Shown: one piece after another, positions 34,531 through 45,147 of the stretch
Layout: every line of letters starts with the position of its first letter
How positions within the stretch are numbered: position 1 is the first letter of the stretch
Assembly: GCF_020379485.1 (NCBI RefSeq)
Contig: NC_063439.1
Location: 10,208,466-10,272,465, forward strand
Origin: Brassica napus
Taxonomy: Eukaryota > Streptophyta > Magnoliopsida > Brassicales > Brassicaceae
DNA length: 64,000 nucleotides
Direction: 5' to 3'
Notes under the pieces: model-generated
What the model was told of the DNA's origin: nothing
Seen by the model: only the letters and a program-made list of their open reading frames with translations
The model's database searches: none
Program-made: the position numbers and the translations under genes

Positions 34531-35900
34531 TATTTTTATTTGGGATTAGGAGTTTCATTTTTATTTTTATTTTCCTGGGCTGAAGTTCAACGTTTCATTA
34601 ATCAAAATGCTTATACAGTAAAGACTTTTCTCAGCCTCTATAAAAGACTTTAACCACTAATAGGTAATATTTAGAGACACGTGACAAAAAAAAAGAAGAA
34701 GGTAATATTTAGGGACATACGTATATCAGCTGTATAGACTCCTTAGCCCCTCTATCGGTCAGCACATTTCCTTTGCGATGATATAACTTGAGTTTAGCAT
34801 CATCAAAAGTTAATTAGTAAAGTTCATTGATGCCTCGTATAAGGGTTGGAGCTAGACATGTCAAACCAACTGTTCATGCTAAGCGAGTAACAAATCTCTT
34901 GAGTCAGAGTCAAACACTACCATTAAGTAGCCAAGTTCGCAGATTGCAAGCATTGCCTTTTATCAATTGTTTACTTTTTTTTTTTAACACATTTTGCTTT
35001 GGTTCTTATTTGGGTACTATTACATATTGTACTTCTAAACAAAAGTCTTAAAACTTAAAAGTACTCAAAATTCAATCAACGTTTCAGCTCAAGTTCAGTT
35101 TAGGCTTCAATTCAAGTTAAATTTAGTTTTTTTTTTTGCGTGTTTCTATACAAAATATACTTTTTACAATATATCTATACAAAATATACTTTTTACAATA
35201 TATATATATATATATATAGCTAAACTTAGTATTTAGTTTCAGATTCCCTTCCCCCATATATTTGAATTGGACACCTCTAGTTTAAATTGTTAACTCCAGA
35301 GAGTAGAAAACCATTTGGTGTTGGATAAAACTTTCAAGTTTTGTACTACATTTGTTAAGAGGTTTTTCTATTCAACAAAATTAATTAAGGACGTTTTATT
35401 AACAACTCATCTTTTAGTTTTGAAACAAAGTGTTCTCTATTAAGAACTTTAACGCCTTCTCTTGATTTGGTTTTTAGACTTTTAGGTAGTAGATATATCG
35501 TGACTAACTAACAAAATTACTTTTCTGAGTTTTCTCAAAAAAAAAAAAAAACTAACAAATTTACTAATTTAGTAGATACTCAAATACAAGTATTTTTAAT
35601 ATAATCAGTGTATACACCTCTCCGACAATCTTTAATTTTATATATGTCTTCTTGGAAAGAGTCTCAAATTTATTTATAGGTACATTTTGACTTGTCATTC
35701 ATATAAAAAGTAAAATTTCATTGATGATGCATGTATAAGAAAATAATTAAAGGCCATGACATATAAAAGTGCTTTGAATTAGTATGTGGCTGTGTAACCA
35801 TTGGAGTTCATACAATATAATCTTTGTTGACTGTAAAAAAAAATCCAATCTAAACCTTCCATGAGCAGTACGCTTGTTTATATTAAAGAAAGCAAGGTAA
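34531..35900. other. Intergenic, no gene seen
   Basis: AT-rich DNA with short low-complexity frames only. Two small retroposition scars are near 34680-34699 and 35521-35549. A 27-bp tandem repeat (ATATCTATACAAAATATACT family) is at about 35147-35200. Confidence 0.5.
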
Positions 35901-37299
35901 GAGCATGTACAACGGTAAAAAATGTGCAATCCTTAGTCAAAATCCTTAGTGCTTTTTGATTAAAGAAATATTAAAAGAGGAGGGCAAAGTTAAGGATGAT
36001 CCTTAATTAAGGATTAAAACACCGTAGTCCTTAGTGACGTGGCAAGCTTAGTTTCTGGTCGTCTTCTTCTCCTCCTCCTCGGCGATTCTATTCGGTGATG
36101 ATGGCGTTGGCTGGAATCACGACTTCGAATCCAACGTTTCTTCAGCTAAGGGTCTCTACCACAAGCTTACGTCATGTGATTCCACGCAATTCGATTTCAT
36201 TTCCTCGTTCGTCGTACGTGAATCTCAATCGGAGAAGCCGTCTCTATGTTCGGTCCTCCTCCTCCTCTGCTCCAGGTTTGAATTGATATCACGAAAGTTC
36301 TCTTCTTTTGATTCGCTTCTCATGGAAATGATTGAAAAGTATCGATTTTTTTAATGATTACCAAAAAGTATCGATCTTTTGTTGTTTTTTTTGAATATTC
36401 AGACATGTACTGAGTTCTGCTCTAGTTTGGTTTGCGTGTTTCACGAGACTTTTAAAGAGTCTTGTTTGAGTTTCTCAGTGGCATCTGCAGTGGAGGGGCT
36501 GAAGCCGGCGATATCCTTGACGGAGAGTGCGCTTAAGCATCTGAATAAGATGAGAACAGAACGTGGGGAAGATTTGTGCTTGAGGATTGGTGTGAAGCAG
36601 GGAGGTTGTTCAGGGATGTCTTACACGATGGACTTTGAGAACAGAGCTAACGCAAGACCGGATGATTCCACCATTGAATATGAAGGCTTCGCTATTGGTA
36701 AGTTGTTTCCCTTGGTTTGTTTTGGAACATCCTTTTATTTTGATACAATAAGGTCTATGAGCTAAGATCAGTTAGCTTATGTAGTAATGTAGAGGAGACT
36801 CGCCATGTTACATTATGTGTGTTTGAAGCATGCGTCCAAATAAAAAGTGATGTGGCTGTTCGGTAACAATCATCAGATGAAGTTCTTAGCTGTAGTTTTT
36901 GGACTGATTGTTTTGAAGGAGGAGACTTTAATTCTTTTGAGTCTATTGTTGTTTGATGTTGCAGTCAAGTTTACATGGCGAATGCACAGCAACCAAAGCT
37001 GTTTGTGGGAATGATTTTGATTCTCATCTTTGCTGAAGCTACTTGTAATCCTTTGCTACAATGGTTTTTAATTGTATTGCATTGTCGTTGCTTTCATTTT
37101 CGTTGAGATGCATGTATGTGGAATAGAGTAACTTACTCTTTCTCTTAAAATTTCAACTTACTAATTCCTAAGGATTTCAAATTAAAAAACACCATTGGAG
37201 ATACAATTTTGATTAGAATCCTTAACTATTCAAATTAAAAAAAAAAATAGTTTAATAATGTTAAGGACTCCAATGGTGGTAACACCATTGGAGATGCTC
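35901..37299. mobile_element. Harbinger-like element enclosing a chloroplast IscA gene copy
   Basis: Ends are inverted: GAGCATGTACAACGG on the left and CCATTGGAGATGCTC on the right, flanked by TAA on both sides (35898-35900 and 37300-37302). The TAA duplication and GAGCAT ends fit PIF/Harbinger elements. Subterminal zones on both sides repeat CCTTAG/CTAAGG and CACCATTGGAGAT words, including AATCCTTAGTCAAAATCCTT on the left. No transposase is present; the cargo is an IscA-type gene. Alternatively two MITEs may have landed on either side of a transposed gene. Confidence 0.6.
36098..37014 (+). pseudogene. CPISCA: Chloroplast IscA-type Fe-S scaffold gene lacking its C-terminal exon
   Basis: Exon 1 (36098-36275) encodes a Ser/Arg-rich plastid transit peptide (MMALAGITTSNPTFLQLRVS onward). 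Exon 2 (36479-36697) encodes the A-type scaffold core: LTESALKHLNKMR, DLCLRIGVKQGGCSGMSYTM and FENRANARPDDSTIEYEGFA. GT-AG borders and phases (1 and 1) are intact. The normal third exon should carry the CGCG-type pair of Cys ligands, but after the acceptor at 36964 only about 16 unrelated codons follow before TGA at 37012-37014. Thus one Cys (GGCSG) remains and two are lost, so Fe-S binding is unlikely. The functional Arabidopsis gene (At1g10500, from memory) is on another chromosome, so this copy is out of place. The first ATG could also be 36101. Confidence 0.8.
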
Positions 37300-37313
37300 T
37301 AAGGTACAAATGT

Positions 37314-39261
37314 TAGGAGTGGACACAATTACTCGTTGCCTACCCCGTACTTGCTACTTGTTTTGTATTTAACTCGTAAAATTGTCATAGGTGATCAAAG
37401 TGGTTTTTCTTGGAGTGGAAAATTCGACCATGATAGTTACCACAGGATTTATATTGAATTTCGATAGGAACTTCCTTTGAAGCGATATTTGGTTTGACCA
37501 AAATCTGAGTATCAAATAATCTATTTAAATAATCAATTGGTTCATCCCCTAACAATAGTCAAAAGGTATTTTAAATTCGGGTCAGACAGTCTGGTACGTT
37601 TTCGGACTAGTCCACTCTGTATCACAAAGTGAGTTCCTCCAGGGGACGACCAGATAGCCGATAGGATTTATCAAAAAACAAAGACAAATATCGAGTATCA
37701 AAATAAAAAAAACTACTTAATGTTGTTTGGTGTGTTATCATTTTACTAATACTTAAATACTAGGTGAAAATCCGCACCTTCCGCATAATGAAGAAGTAAA
37801 ATAAATATTAGATATACAAATTACTTTAACATATTATTATTTATTTTATGTTCATTTACGCATTATAAAATAATAAATATATTGTATAATTAAGAAGCAA
37901 GTAGCTATTATGTGTATAATTAAATTGGAGTAAGCAAATAAATCAAAACAATTTTCTTGTTTATTTACAACAATTTTTATTGGTAAATAAATAAAAAACA
38001 TTATTTATTTTATATGTTATATATTTAAATTTAAATTATTGATATAGATATAGAGTATATTTTAATATGAATATTAATTAAGTGAGACTTCCTACTCATA
38101 TAATTTTATTAAATTGTATATTTGTTGTACCAAAAAAATAAACCATTAATCACAAAAACTTCAATGTGAGATTTTTAATAATTTTAGTAATTTATAAATT
38201 ATTTTTAAAAATTAAATGCAAATTTTAAAATTAGAATATTAAGGTCGTAATTATTTTTCAATGCAAATAATGAAATTAACTATTTATGTATTTCTATATG
38301 GTATATAGTTTAATTTTAATAACATATATATAATCTGAATATCTAGTAAGTAAAACTTCGTATTCACATGATTTTATGATTATTTATATCTTGTTATAAC
38401 AAAAAAAAAAACAGTTAAACCATTGATCAAAATTATTCTAATGTGAAACTTTTAATAGTATTAGTAATTAATAGTCGTTCTAAAAAAATTAAAATATAAC
38501 ATATAAGAAACAAATAAATTAAAATATAAATTAATGTGATTATTTAGTTTCTCTTAAGAATATAAATTAAAAAATGATGAAAAATACAAAAATTATTATC
38601 AAATCTTTATAATTAAAAATCATTAATTATCATATATATGTTAATCATATTACGTAATTCCGTAGCTTTTATTTAAGAAAAGAAAGAATAATATTATTTT
38701 ATACACTATTAATCAATTTGATATTTAGTTTTATAAAAAGTATAATATATGTTTAGATGAACCGACTAATTTTTCTAAGGATGGTAAGAAACATTCTATT
38801 GATGACACGTGACTACAAACCAATATTGTAATGTTCCTCAATTAATATTTAAAGTGTGTATTTTCCTAAGTCATAGTAAACTAACTTGTATATATATTTA
38901 TATTTTCATAAGTGAATCAAACATAACTGATATATTTATATAAATATTTTAGAGTTTTCTATTTGTTATATTTATTTTTCCTAAATTGACTAAAACAGTA
39001 AAAATACTGAAATATCTTTATAAATAACAAAAGTTACTTAGCTTTTATTCCAACAAAAAAAATCAAATAACTACTTACCATTAGTTATCAAGTAATTTGA
39101 AAGTAGTCAATTAACAAATAATAAAATAAGCTAACTAACTTGCAAATATGCCATTTTAACAAGTATTTGTAAATGCAAGTATTTGTTTAACAAACTAAGT
39201 ACAAGTCCAAAATTTTATAAGTATATCAAAAATAAAAATTACTTGGCTTGTGCCACCCCTA
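37314..39261. mobile_element. Non-autonomous hAT element with a nested Helitron
   Basis: Inverted ends TAGGAGTGGACACAA and TTGTGCCACCCCTA are flanked by 8-bp repeats ACAAATGT (37306-37313) and ACAAATAT (39262-39269), one mismatch. Subterminal words (TACTTG, ACTACTTAATG) recur on both sides. About 1.1 kb of the interior is a later Helitron. No transposase is visible. Confidence 0.75.
37760..38855 (-). mobile_element. Helitron (minus strand) inside the hAT element
   Basis: On the minus strand the 3' end is GCGGAAGGTGCGGATTTTCACCTAG, ending at 37760 with T after it. The 5' part near 38770-38855 holds the Helitron subterminal block with CACGTGTCATCAATAGAATG and the ATATTAATTGAGGAACATT start region. 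The precise 5' base is uncertain. Confidence 0.65.
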
Positions 39262-39283
39262 ACAAATATTTTCCGAAATTATA

Positions 39284-39360
39284 TATCTATACTATTAAAA
39301 CAGAATTATATATATATCTATACTATTAAATCAGAATTCCTATTAAGATTTTGTCCTTAA
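39284..39360 (+). mobile_element. Duplicated Helitron 5' end
   Basis: ATCTATACTATTAAA occurs twice (about 39285 and 39315), each followed by CAGAATT, the typical Helitron 5' start. I found no partner 3' hairpin, so this is a decapitated or incomplete element. Confidence 0.5.
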
Positions 39361-39625
39361 TTTTCTTAATTATTTACAGTGGTACGTCATTGCCATATTA
39401 ATGAATTACATTATTAATTAATACCAACACTAAAAAGAAACCAATAGTTTTTCAGTATTTAAAAAAAACGCTTTCGGGATTTACTTTTATTTTACAAAGC
39501 CACTCATTTTCCCTAAAATAACACTGTTAAAATAAGGGAATATTCCCGAAAAGCAATAAATCATATATGTTTTGGTCTTCTTCTGATGTACAAAAATGGT
39601 GAATGAAGCATCACATAACGATATA

Positions 39626-40168
39626 CAGTAAAACTTCTATAAATTAATAATATTGAGACTTTAAAATTTTAATAATTTATAGAGATATTAATTTACAAAA
39701 GTTTTCTTTTTTAGATTTTTTTCTATTTTTATTATTTTAATAATATTTAATTTTACCGTATAGAAATTATTTAAATTTTAGAAAATTGACTTTCATATTA
39801 TTTTATTATCTTATTTGGTGTATATTTTTATGTTTCATAGAATTGTTATGTGGTTTTCGATATAATTTTACTAAATATTATCAAAATATATTAAAATATT
39901 AAGAAAAATTGAAGTATTTTCATTGTGAATATAAAACCAACAATATAATGTTTAGTTTATACTTATTTAAATATATATAGATATATATTATTAATTTATG
40001 ATTTTAATGAGACTATATTTATACATGGGAGTTTTTAAAATATTATTATCTTATTATTTTATCGATTTGTGTCATAATTTATACCGGTCCAAGTTGAGAT
40101 TGACAAAATTTATTAATTTATAGTGATTATTAATTTATCGAGTATTAATTTATAGAGGTTCTACTATG
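39626..40168. mobile_element. Emigrant/pogo-like MITE
   Basis: The left end CAGTAAAACTTCTATAAATT and the reverse complement of the right end, CATAGTAGAACCTCTATAAA, match the Arabidopsis Emigrant terminal repeat (CAGTAAAACCTCTATAAATT). It is bordered by TA. The AT-rich core has no gene. Confidence 0.7.
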
Positions 40169-40561
40169 GTATATCTGTGAGGATTGTATCATATTATTTA
40201 AAAGAGAAATTCTTAACTCTTACAATTATATACTAATTTTTTTATTTGGATACATTTTTATTAGATTTAAAAAATTAAAAAACAAAGTGAGTTACATATG
40301 TTATTCGGTAAAAGTATAAAATATTTTACTTAAATAGTAGAATTTGTCTGCATAAGTAGACATATGAAAGTTTTAATAGCGAAAGCCAACCAAATATTGC
40401 TGAAACGGGCAGGCATTCGTAGTAACCGGTTTAGTCCACAACAAATAGCCAAATATCTGTTTTGGAGTTTGACTCATGTGATTGTGATGCTGTTACACAC
40501 GTGGTTGTGAATCTTGTTTCCTTTTGTCTTGTTTGATGTTGTAATATTCTTGTCAGACTAT

Positions 40562-40720
40562 GGCTCCGAATGGTAAATGCGGGTTGAGCGGTGCGGTACA
40601 AGCGGTTTAACTGCGGTGCGGTTCTAACAGTTATAAAAATGTATAGATATATGATATATATAGAGATTTTTATTACTGTTAATTGCGGAGCGGGACGGAA
40701 AGCTGGTTACCATTCAAAGC
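40562..40720. mobile_element. Short MITE with GGCTCCGAATGGTAA ends
   Basis: The left end GGCTCCGAATGGTAAATGCGG pairs with the right end GGTTACCATTCAAAGCC. The subterminal GCGGTGCGGT and GCGGAGCGGGAC words are also inverted. Size about 159 bp. The target duplication was not resolved, so the superfamily is open (hAT-like by appearance). Confidence 0.6.
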
Positions 40721-40865
40721 CTATAAATTCAGCCAAACACACAAATATTTAAATTCATATCACTTCCTTCTTACATACAACATTTTTTAGGTTCGCTAAT
40801 TTCCAGGGTAAACGGGTATACTTCAAAGCTTGATTTCTTTTATGAACTTGAGGAGGCATTTGATT

Positions 40866-41746
40866 TAGAGCCGTGCTTCAAGCATAACCAAAAAGGCTTT
40901 CGCCTAGGGCCCCCAAATTATATAGTTTTTTTAGGGCTCTAAATTTTAGAAAATAGTTAGTAGCATGATAATTTAAATTTGCCATTTATTTATTCATTAA
41001 ATTGTTTTTATAAAAAAATAGTAGTTTATTTTACTGTCAATTTCCAAATTGAAAAGAAATATATGTTCTGAATGTCAAACTCCTAAATAAAAAAAGAAAA
41101 AAGTATGGTTACTTTATATATATTTTCTATATATTCTTAAGTATTCTACATACAATCTTCATACCAGTCTAATTTGATGGCATCCTGTACCAATCTTAAA
41201 GCAGAAATCATTCTGATGTTATTGGGATCGATGATTTGTGTTTTGAACTGGTGGTTCTAAAAGAGGCTTTGACGCGATATTATAAAAGACTTTTTTGAAC
41301 TTCTTGAAAAAAAGGAAAAAGTGTTATCCAAACTCATGGATGATATCTTATCTATTATTTGGCGATTCTAATTACAGTCGCTGCTGCTCAAAAAAACTTT
41401 TTCAAATTAAAGTTAATAAATTCTTATCTGCGATCAATCATGCTCAAAAAAACTTTTCCAAGTTAAAGTTAATAAATTCTTATCTGCGATCAATCATGTC
41501 ACAATAAATGTTAAATGGTCTAACCTATTATATATATATATATATTAAATGAAAGGGAATTAGTTAAGAATCTAGATTATGAAATTTGGATAAAAAATTT
41601 ATCGAAAAATATGAAAGAATTTTTTTTTCTTAGTTTCTTAAGTTATTGTTTTTTCAAATATATATTATTCTCTTATTAAAAAATTATAAAAAAGGTCCTA
41701 TCTTTTATATTCGCCTCAGGTCCTATTAAATTTTCGCACGGCACTG
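40866..41746 (+). mobile_element. hAT element remnant with transposase dimerisation region
   Basis: Ends TAGAGCCGTGC and GCACGGCACTG are inverted. Near 41383-41505 the + strand encodes QKNFSKLKLINSYLRSIMSQ, matching the AAERSFSKLKLIKTYLRSTMSQ-type dimerisation region of plant hAT (ZMYM6-like) transposases. Upstream pieces resemble the same protein, with stops. A 60-bp block (AAGTTAATAAATTCTTATCT) is tandemly duplicated at about 41410-41491. No clean target duplication. Confidence 0.6.
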
Positions 41747-42247
41747 AAATTTTGATTCCATATTGTGTTCCTCTGAGCTCTCTTGTAACTTTAAGTTATC
41801 AGTTTAACACAAAAGAAACATCACTAATAATAGTTAGAACCTCCATAAGTAGAAACTGCAAAACGAACAACATGTCTTAATTCAGGAAAATGTCACTGAA
41901 TAAATGGAGAGTAGCTGAATTATTCTTTTGAAAATCTTTTAGATTAAAATACAAAATCTGCTATATACCTCTCTCGTATATTTTTAGTATTCTCTAATAA
42001 TAATTGTTTTTTGGTGAACTATCAGAATATAAATGCGTTAGAATATATCAATGAGATTCATTGGGCTGATAAGAATACACGACTGAAAGGGTACAAACCC
42101 GTCACAGCTGGGCGTCTGCCGGTAGTGACACCAATCACCAATGAGAACAGAAGACCTCTCTTACGCATATAAAGCCCAAACTTATTTGTGGTCCATCAAA
42201 GCCCACCAAGAGTATTATTAAAATCCGTAGCGGTCTTTCTTTTCAGA

Positions 42248-42300
42248 GTCCCACATCGGTAAAGTGGGAGAACTGAGCAGCAGAAGCTCGCACTATAAAT
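42248..42300 (+). promoter_or_regulatory. snRNA promoter: USE and TATA box
   Basis: The upstream sequence element GTCCCACATCG (42248-42258) matches the plant snRNA USE consensus. A TATA box TATAAAT sits at 42294-42300. The gap of about 35 bp is the Pol II spacing (U1, U2, U4, U5), longer than the roughly 25 bp of Pol III U6 genes. GCCCA words at about 42169 and 42200 lie further upstream. Confidence 0.9.
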
Positions 42301-42325
42301 AAACCTCTCCTACTAACTCTTCAAA

Positions 42326-42447
42326 CCACGCAGCCATGTGGTGAGCACAAAGCGAACTATTCTTTCGCCTTTTACTAAAGAATACCGTGTGCTCTCCACG
42401 CTAAGTGGCATACGCCTATTTTTGGAGGGTCCACTTTCGAGTGGGCC
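42326..42447 (+). ncRNA. U5: U5 small nuclear RNA
   Basis: The core of U5 is intact: stem GAGCAC (42343-42348) with GTGCTC (42389-42394), inner stem TTCTTT (42360-42365) with AAAGAA (42377-42382), and the invariant loop I CGCCTTTTACT (42366-42376) that contacts exon ends in the spliceosome. The Sm-binding site ATTTTTGG is at 42418-42425, followed by a 3' hairpin CCACT-TTCG-AGTGG (42431-42444). Promoter elements upstream and a 3' box downstream complete the gene. The 5' end is placed about 30 bp after the TATA box and may be off by a few bases. Nothing suggests a pseudogene. Confidence 0.92.
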
Positions 42448-42466
42448 CAACAACATTTAGTTCAAA
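42448..42466 (+). terminator. Plant snRNA 3' box
   Basis: CAACAACATTTAGTTCAA fits the plant snRNA 3'-end signal CA(N)3-10AGTNNAA, with AGTTCAA at 42459-42465, directly after the U5 3' hairpin. It directs 3'-end formation of Pol II and Pol III snRNAs. Confidence 0.85.
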
Positions 42467-42469
42467 GTT

Positions 42470-43340
42470 TATATAAACGGTTTGTATTTGATTAACCGGC
42501 TTCGGTATAATACCCAGTCTCAATTGGATTACGCCGTTTTTCCAATTTGTAGATTAAGGCAATGAAATTTTGTTAAACCATTTCCAAATTCCTGCAGCAT
42601 TCAAAGCTTTTACAGCGTCATATTTTTTTTCTCAGTTTACTCTTTTACCTATTTCACTTTCCTTTACATTATCTGTTTCATTTTCCACTGTTCGAAAACG
42701 AATCTTCAATTTGATATTATACTAATGAACGCTGCAATCATATTAATTTAGTTACAATCGTGTATCTCGTTATTGTTTGTTCTTTGATTATAGACTGTAT
42801 AAACTGAACATCTTGTTTATCTATTTTTGCTAGTAGACGTTTATTATCCTTGCTATGGATTCATGAATTATCATAGTGACCATTGTGGTAGGGTTCAGTT
42901 GTTAGTTAGTGTGCCATCAAGATAATCACAGCGAACCTCAATTGCCGTGGTCTCTTATTCATATCATTTGGCATTCAACACACCAAATGTTGTCTACTTC
43001 TACTCTACTAGGCCGACCATGTGTTTGAGGTTGTGACTATTATCACGCTAACATCTTAGATTCCCTTGTCTAAGTTCGCATGAGTCTTGTTTTATACTTC
43101 CTTCAAATCCAGGCCTTCATCTTTTGATAGAGAAAATAAATATCGATATATCACCGTAGGACATAATGTAATCTGAAGCTTTTCATAACGAGATTTAGAT
43201 GTCATAAATTCCAAAAGGTAACACACAGTCTTACATTTTTTTTATTTATTGAGTTTGCTTCTTCCAACTCAAAGCTATATTTACGACTCATAAAACCCTG
43301 AAAAATCTCACTAATTTCTCATGAGAAAGTAAAGTGCTGC
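42470..43340. other. Intergenic between U5 and MAPR gene
   Basis: No ORF or repeat with support. The last part is probably the 3' UTR of the minus-strand MAPR gene. Confidence 0.5.
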
Positions 43341-43354
43341 TTTGCTTCATTGCC

Positions 43355-44497
43355 TTAGTCCTCCTTTGCCGCATCACCATTTGCAACATCCTTCTTCTCC
43401 GAGGTTTCTTCCGTTTTCTCTTCTATGCTTCTAGAAGTTTCACCGTGGGCAACCTCGGCGGAAGCTTCTTCTACAGTGTTTGTAGAAGAATCTGCACTTT
43501 CTTTGCCTTCTCCATCATTCTTCTGAATGGTTCCGACTTTGACATACTTGCTCATGAACTTGTACTCCCAGTCTTGCAACGCATCTAGCTCAAATGGACC
43601 GAGACCAGAGATGTCTCCGGTCAAATCGGTTTCCTCAAAGGACATCTTAGCAAGAGCTCGGCTTGCATCTTTCCCTGCAAACAGAGCGTATGGTCCACCT
43701 GGTCCATAGAACATCCTGCACAAATTTAACAGATGAGATGTTGTCAGTAAGGAAAAGTAGAGTGAATACCGAAAAAAACTACACTTTAGGGTGGTCATAT
43801 ATGTAGTACATACATATCTAGCTTAAAACTTATAAAAGTCATGGAACTATGTAAATGTGGATAATTAGATTCATACAACTGCAACACAGAAGCAAATTAA
43901 AAGCCAGACCTTTTAACGAGCTTGTATGTTATCATTCCCAAATGTACTCTCTACTACTAGTGGATGTCGAAAGTAGGGATCTTTAAGCTATAACTTGAAT
44001 ACAAGAAAAGCAATGATAAAACAAAGGAGTGAATATTCACATACATACATACTAAGCACACACCAAACAAGTTAGGGAGCAACAATAACTACCAAAAGTT
44101 AACAGCTTCATGACAAAATAATTAACAAGTAGAACCACATCATCAAATCTAGAGACTCTGATCGTGTTCTTAATAAAAAAGGAGCAAACCTGCTCTGGGA
44201 AACATCGTAGATCTGGCCTTTGATGGCCATGAGAAGGGGCTTTTTTGAATCTGAGCCGTCGTACTGCTTAAGCTCCTCCTCCGTGATTTCTCCGAGCTGA
44301 ACCGGAGGCGGAAGGGGCTCCGGCTGAGGGTAATCCTCCGTCGAGCGAGGACGGTGTTCCCCGGGAGAGACGAAGAAGCCGGAGACGACTTGATAGACTG
44401 CGAAAGCCAGAGCTAAGACGGTGAAAAACGCCGCCGGAGAGAGTCCGGTGTAAGCTGTGATGGTTTCCTTTACCGTCTCCCATAGTTCAACCACCAT
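43355..44497 (-). CDS. MAPR3: Membrane steroid-binding protein (MAPR3/MSBP2-like), two exons
   Basis: Minus-strand exons 44497-44190 and 43715-43355 give about 222 residues. An N-terminal membrane segment lies at about residues 21-43 (AAFFTVLALAFAVYQVVSGF). A proline-rich linker (PQPEPLPPPVQLGEITEEEL) leads into the cytochrome b5-like heme/steroid-binding fold: LKQYDGSDSKKPLLMAIKGQ, IYDVSQSR, MFYGPGGPYALFAGKDASRA and LAKMSFEETDLTGDISGLGP. The tail is acidic and Glu/Ser-rich, as in MSBP1/2. Family members sit in the ER membrane; Arabidopsis MSBP1 and MSBP2 scaffold P450 enzymes of lignin synthesis. Position matches At3g48890 (from memory). The intron lies inside the b5 domain at the usual place. 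No defects seen. Confidence 0.94.
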
Positions 44498-44516
44498 GAC
44501 TAATCCAATCGAAAGA

Positions 44517-44520
44517 GAGG

Positions 44521-44561
<41 letters not shown>
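44517..44561. repeat. (GA)n microsatellite in the MAPR3 5' leader
   Basis: About 20 GA units, read as (TC)n on the gene strand, begin about 20 bp upstream of the MAPR3 start codon. CT-rich tracts at this position are common in plant 5' UTRs and are length-polymorphic. Confidence 0.9.
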
Positions 44562-44564
<3 letters not shown>

Positions 44565-45147
44565 CGGTGGTGGTCACTGGTTTAGAGCCAAACAGTCCGT
44601 AACGTTTGTTTCTTTTTATTACAAGGAAAAATCATAATTTCCTCTTAATTTATAATTATTCTCTATAATATTAATTACATATAATTTAGATATTAAAGTA
44701 ACATAAATGGTCAATTACGCAACAAAAATTAAAAACAGAGCTGTCAATAAATGACCGTTGATTTTCAAGGTAGAACAGCTGGAAAATATTTTTTTTTCTT
44801 TAATAATCTACAAATTTTGTATGTCATCTTATAAATTCATAAACGTTTTAAAGAAGATAGTTACACCTAACAAATGGTGGTTTAGTTTAATAAACGGTGC
44901 CGTTATTGCCGCCTTGAGATGAGTAGTACTAGTAGGTGAGAAGTAGATGATAGCAAAACAAAATGTGACTCTTATCTTCTCTTTGTTCTATAAAATTAAA
45001 AACATGTGTCCAAATATAATTGGGCTTCTTTATATATCTATAGTACCACCAATAAAGAACTGGAAGTTGTATGGCATATATTTATGTGAGAGATTATAAA
45101 ACTATATATATTAATATATCATATATATTCAGTATAAAAACTATGAT

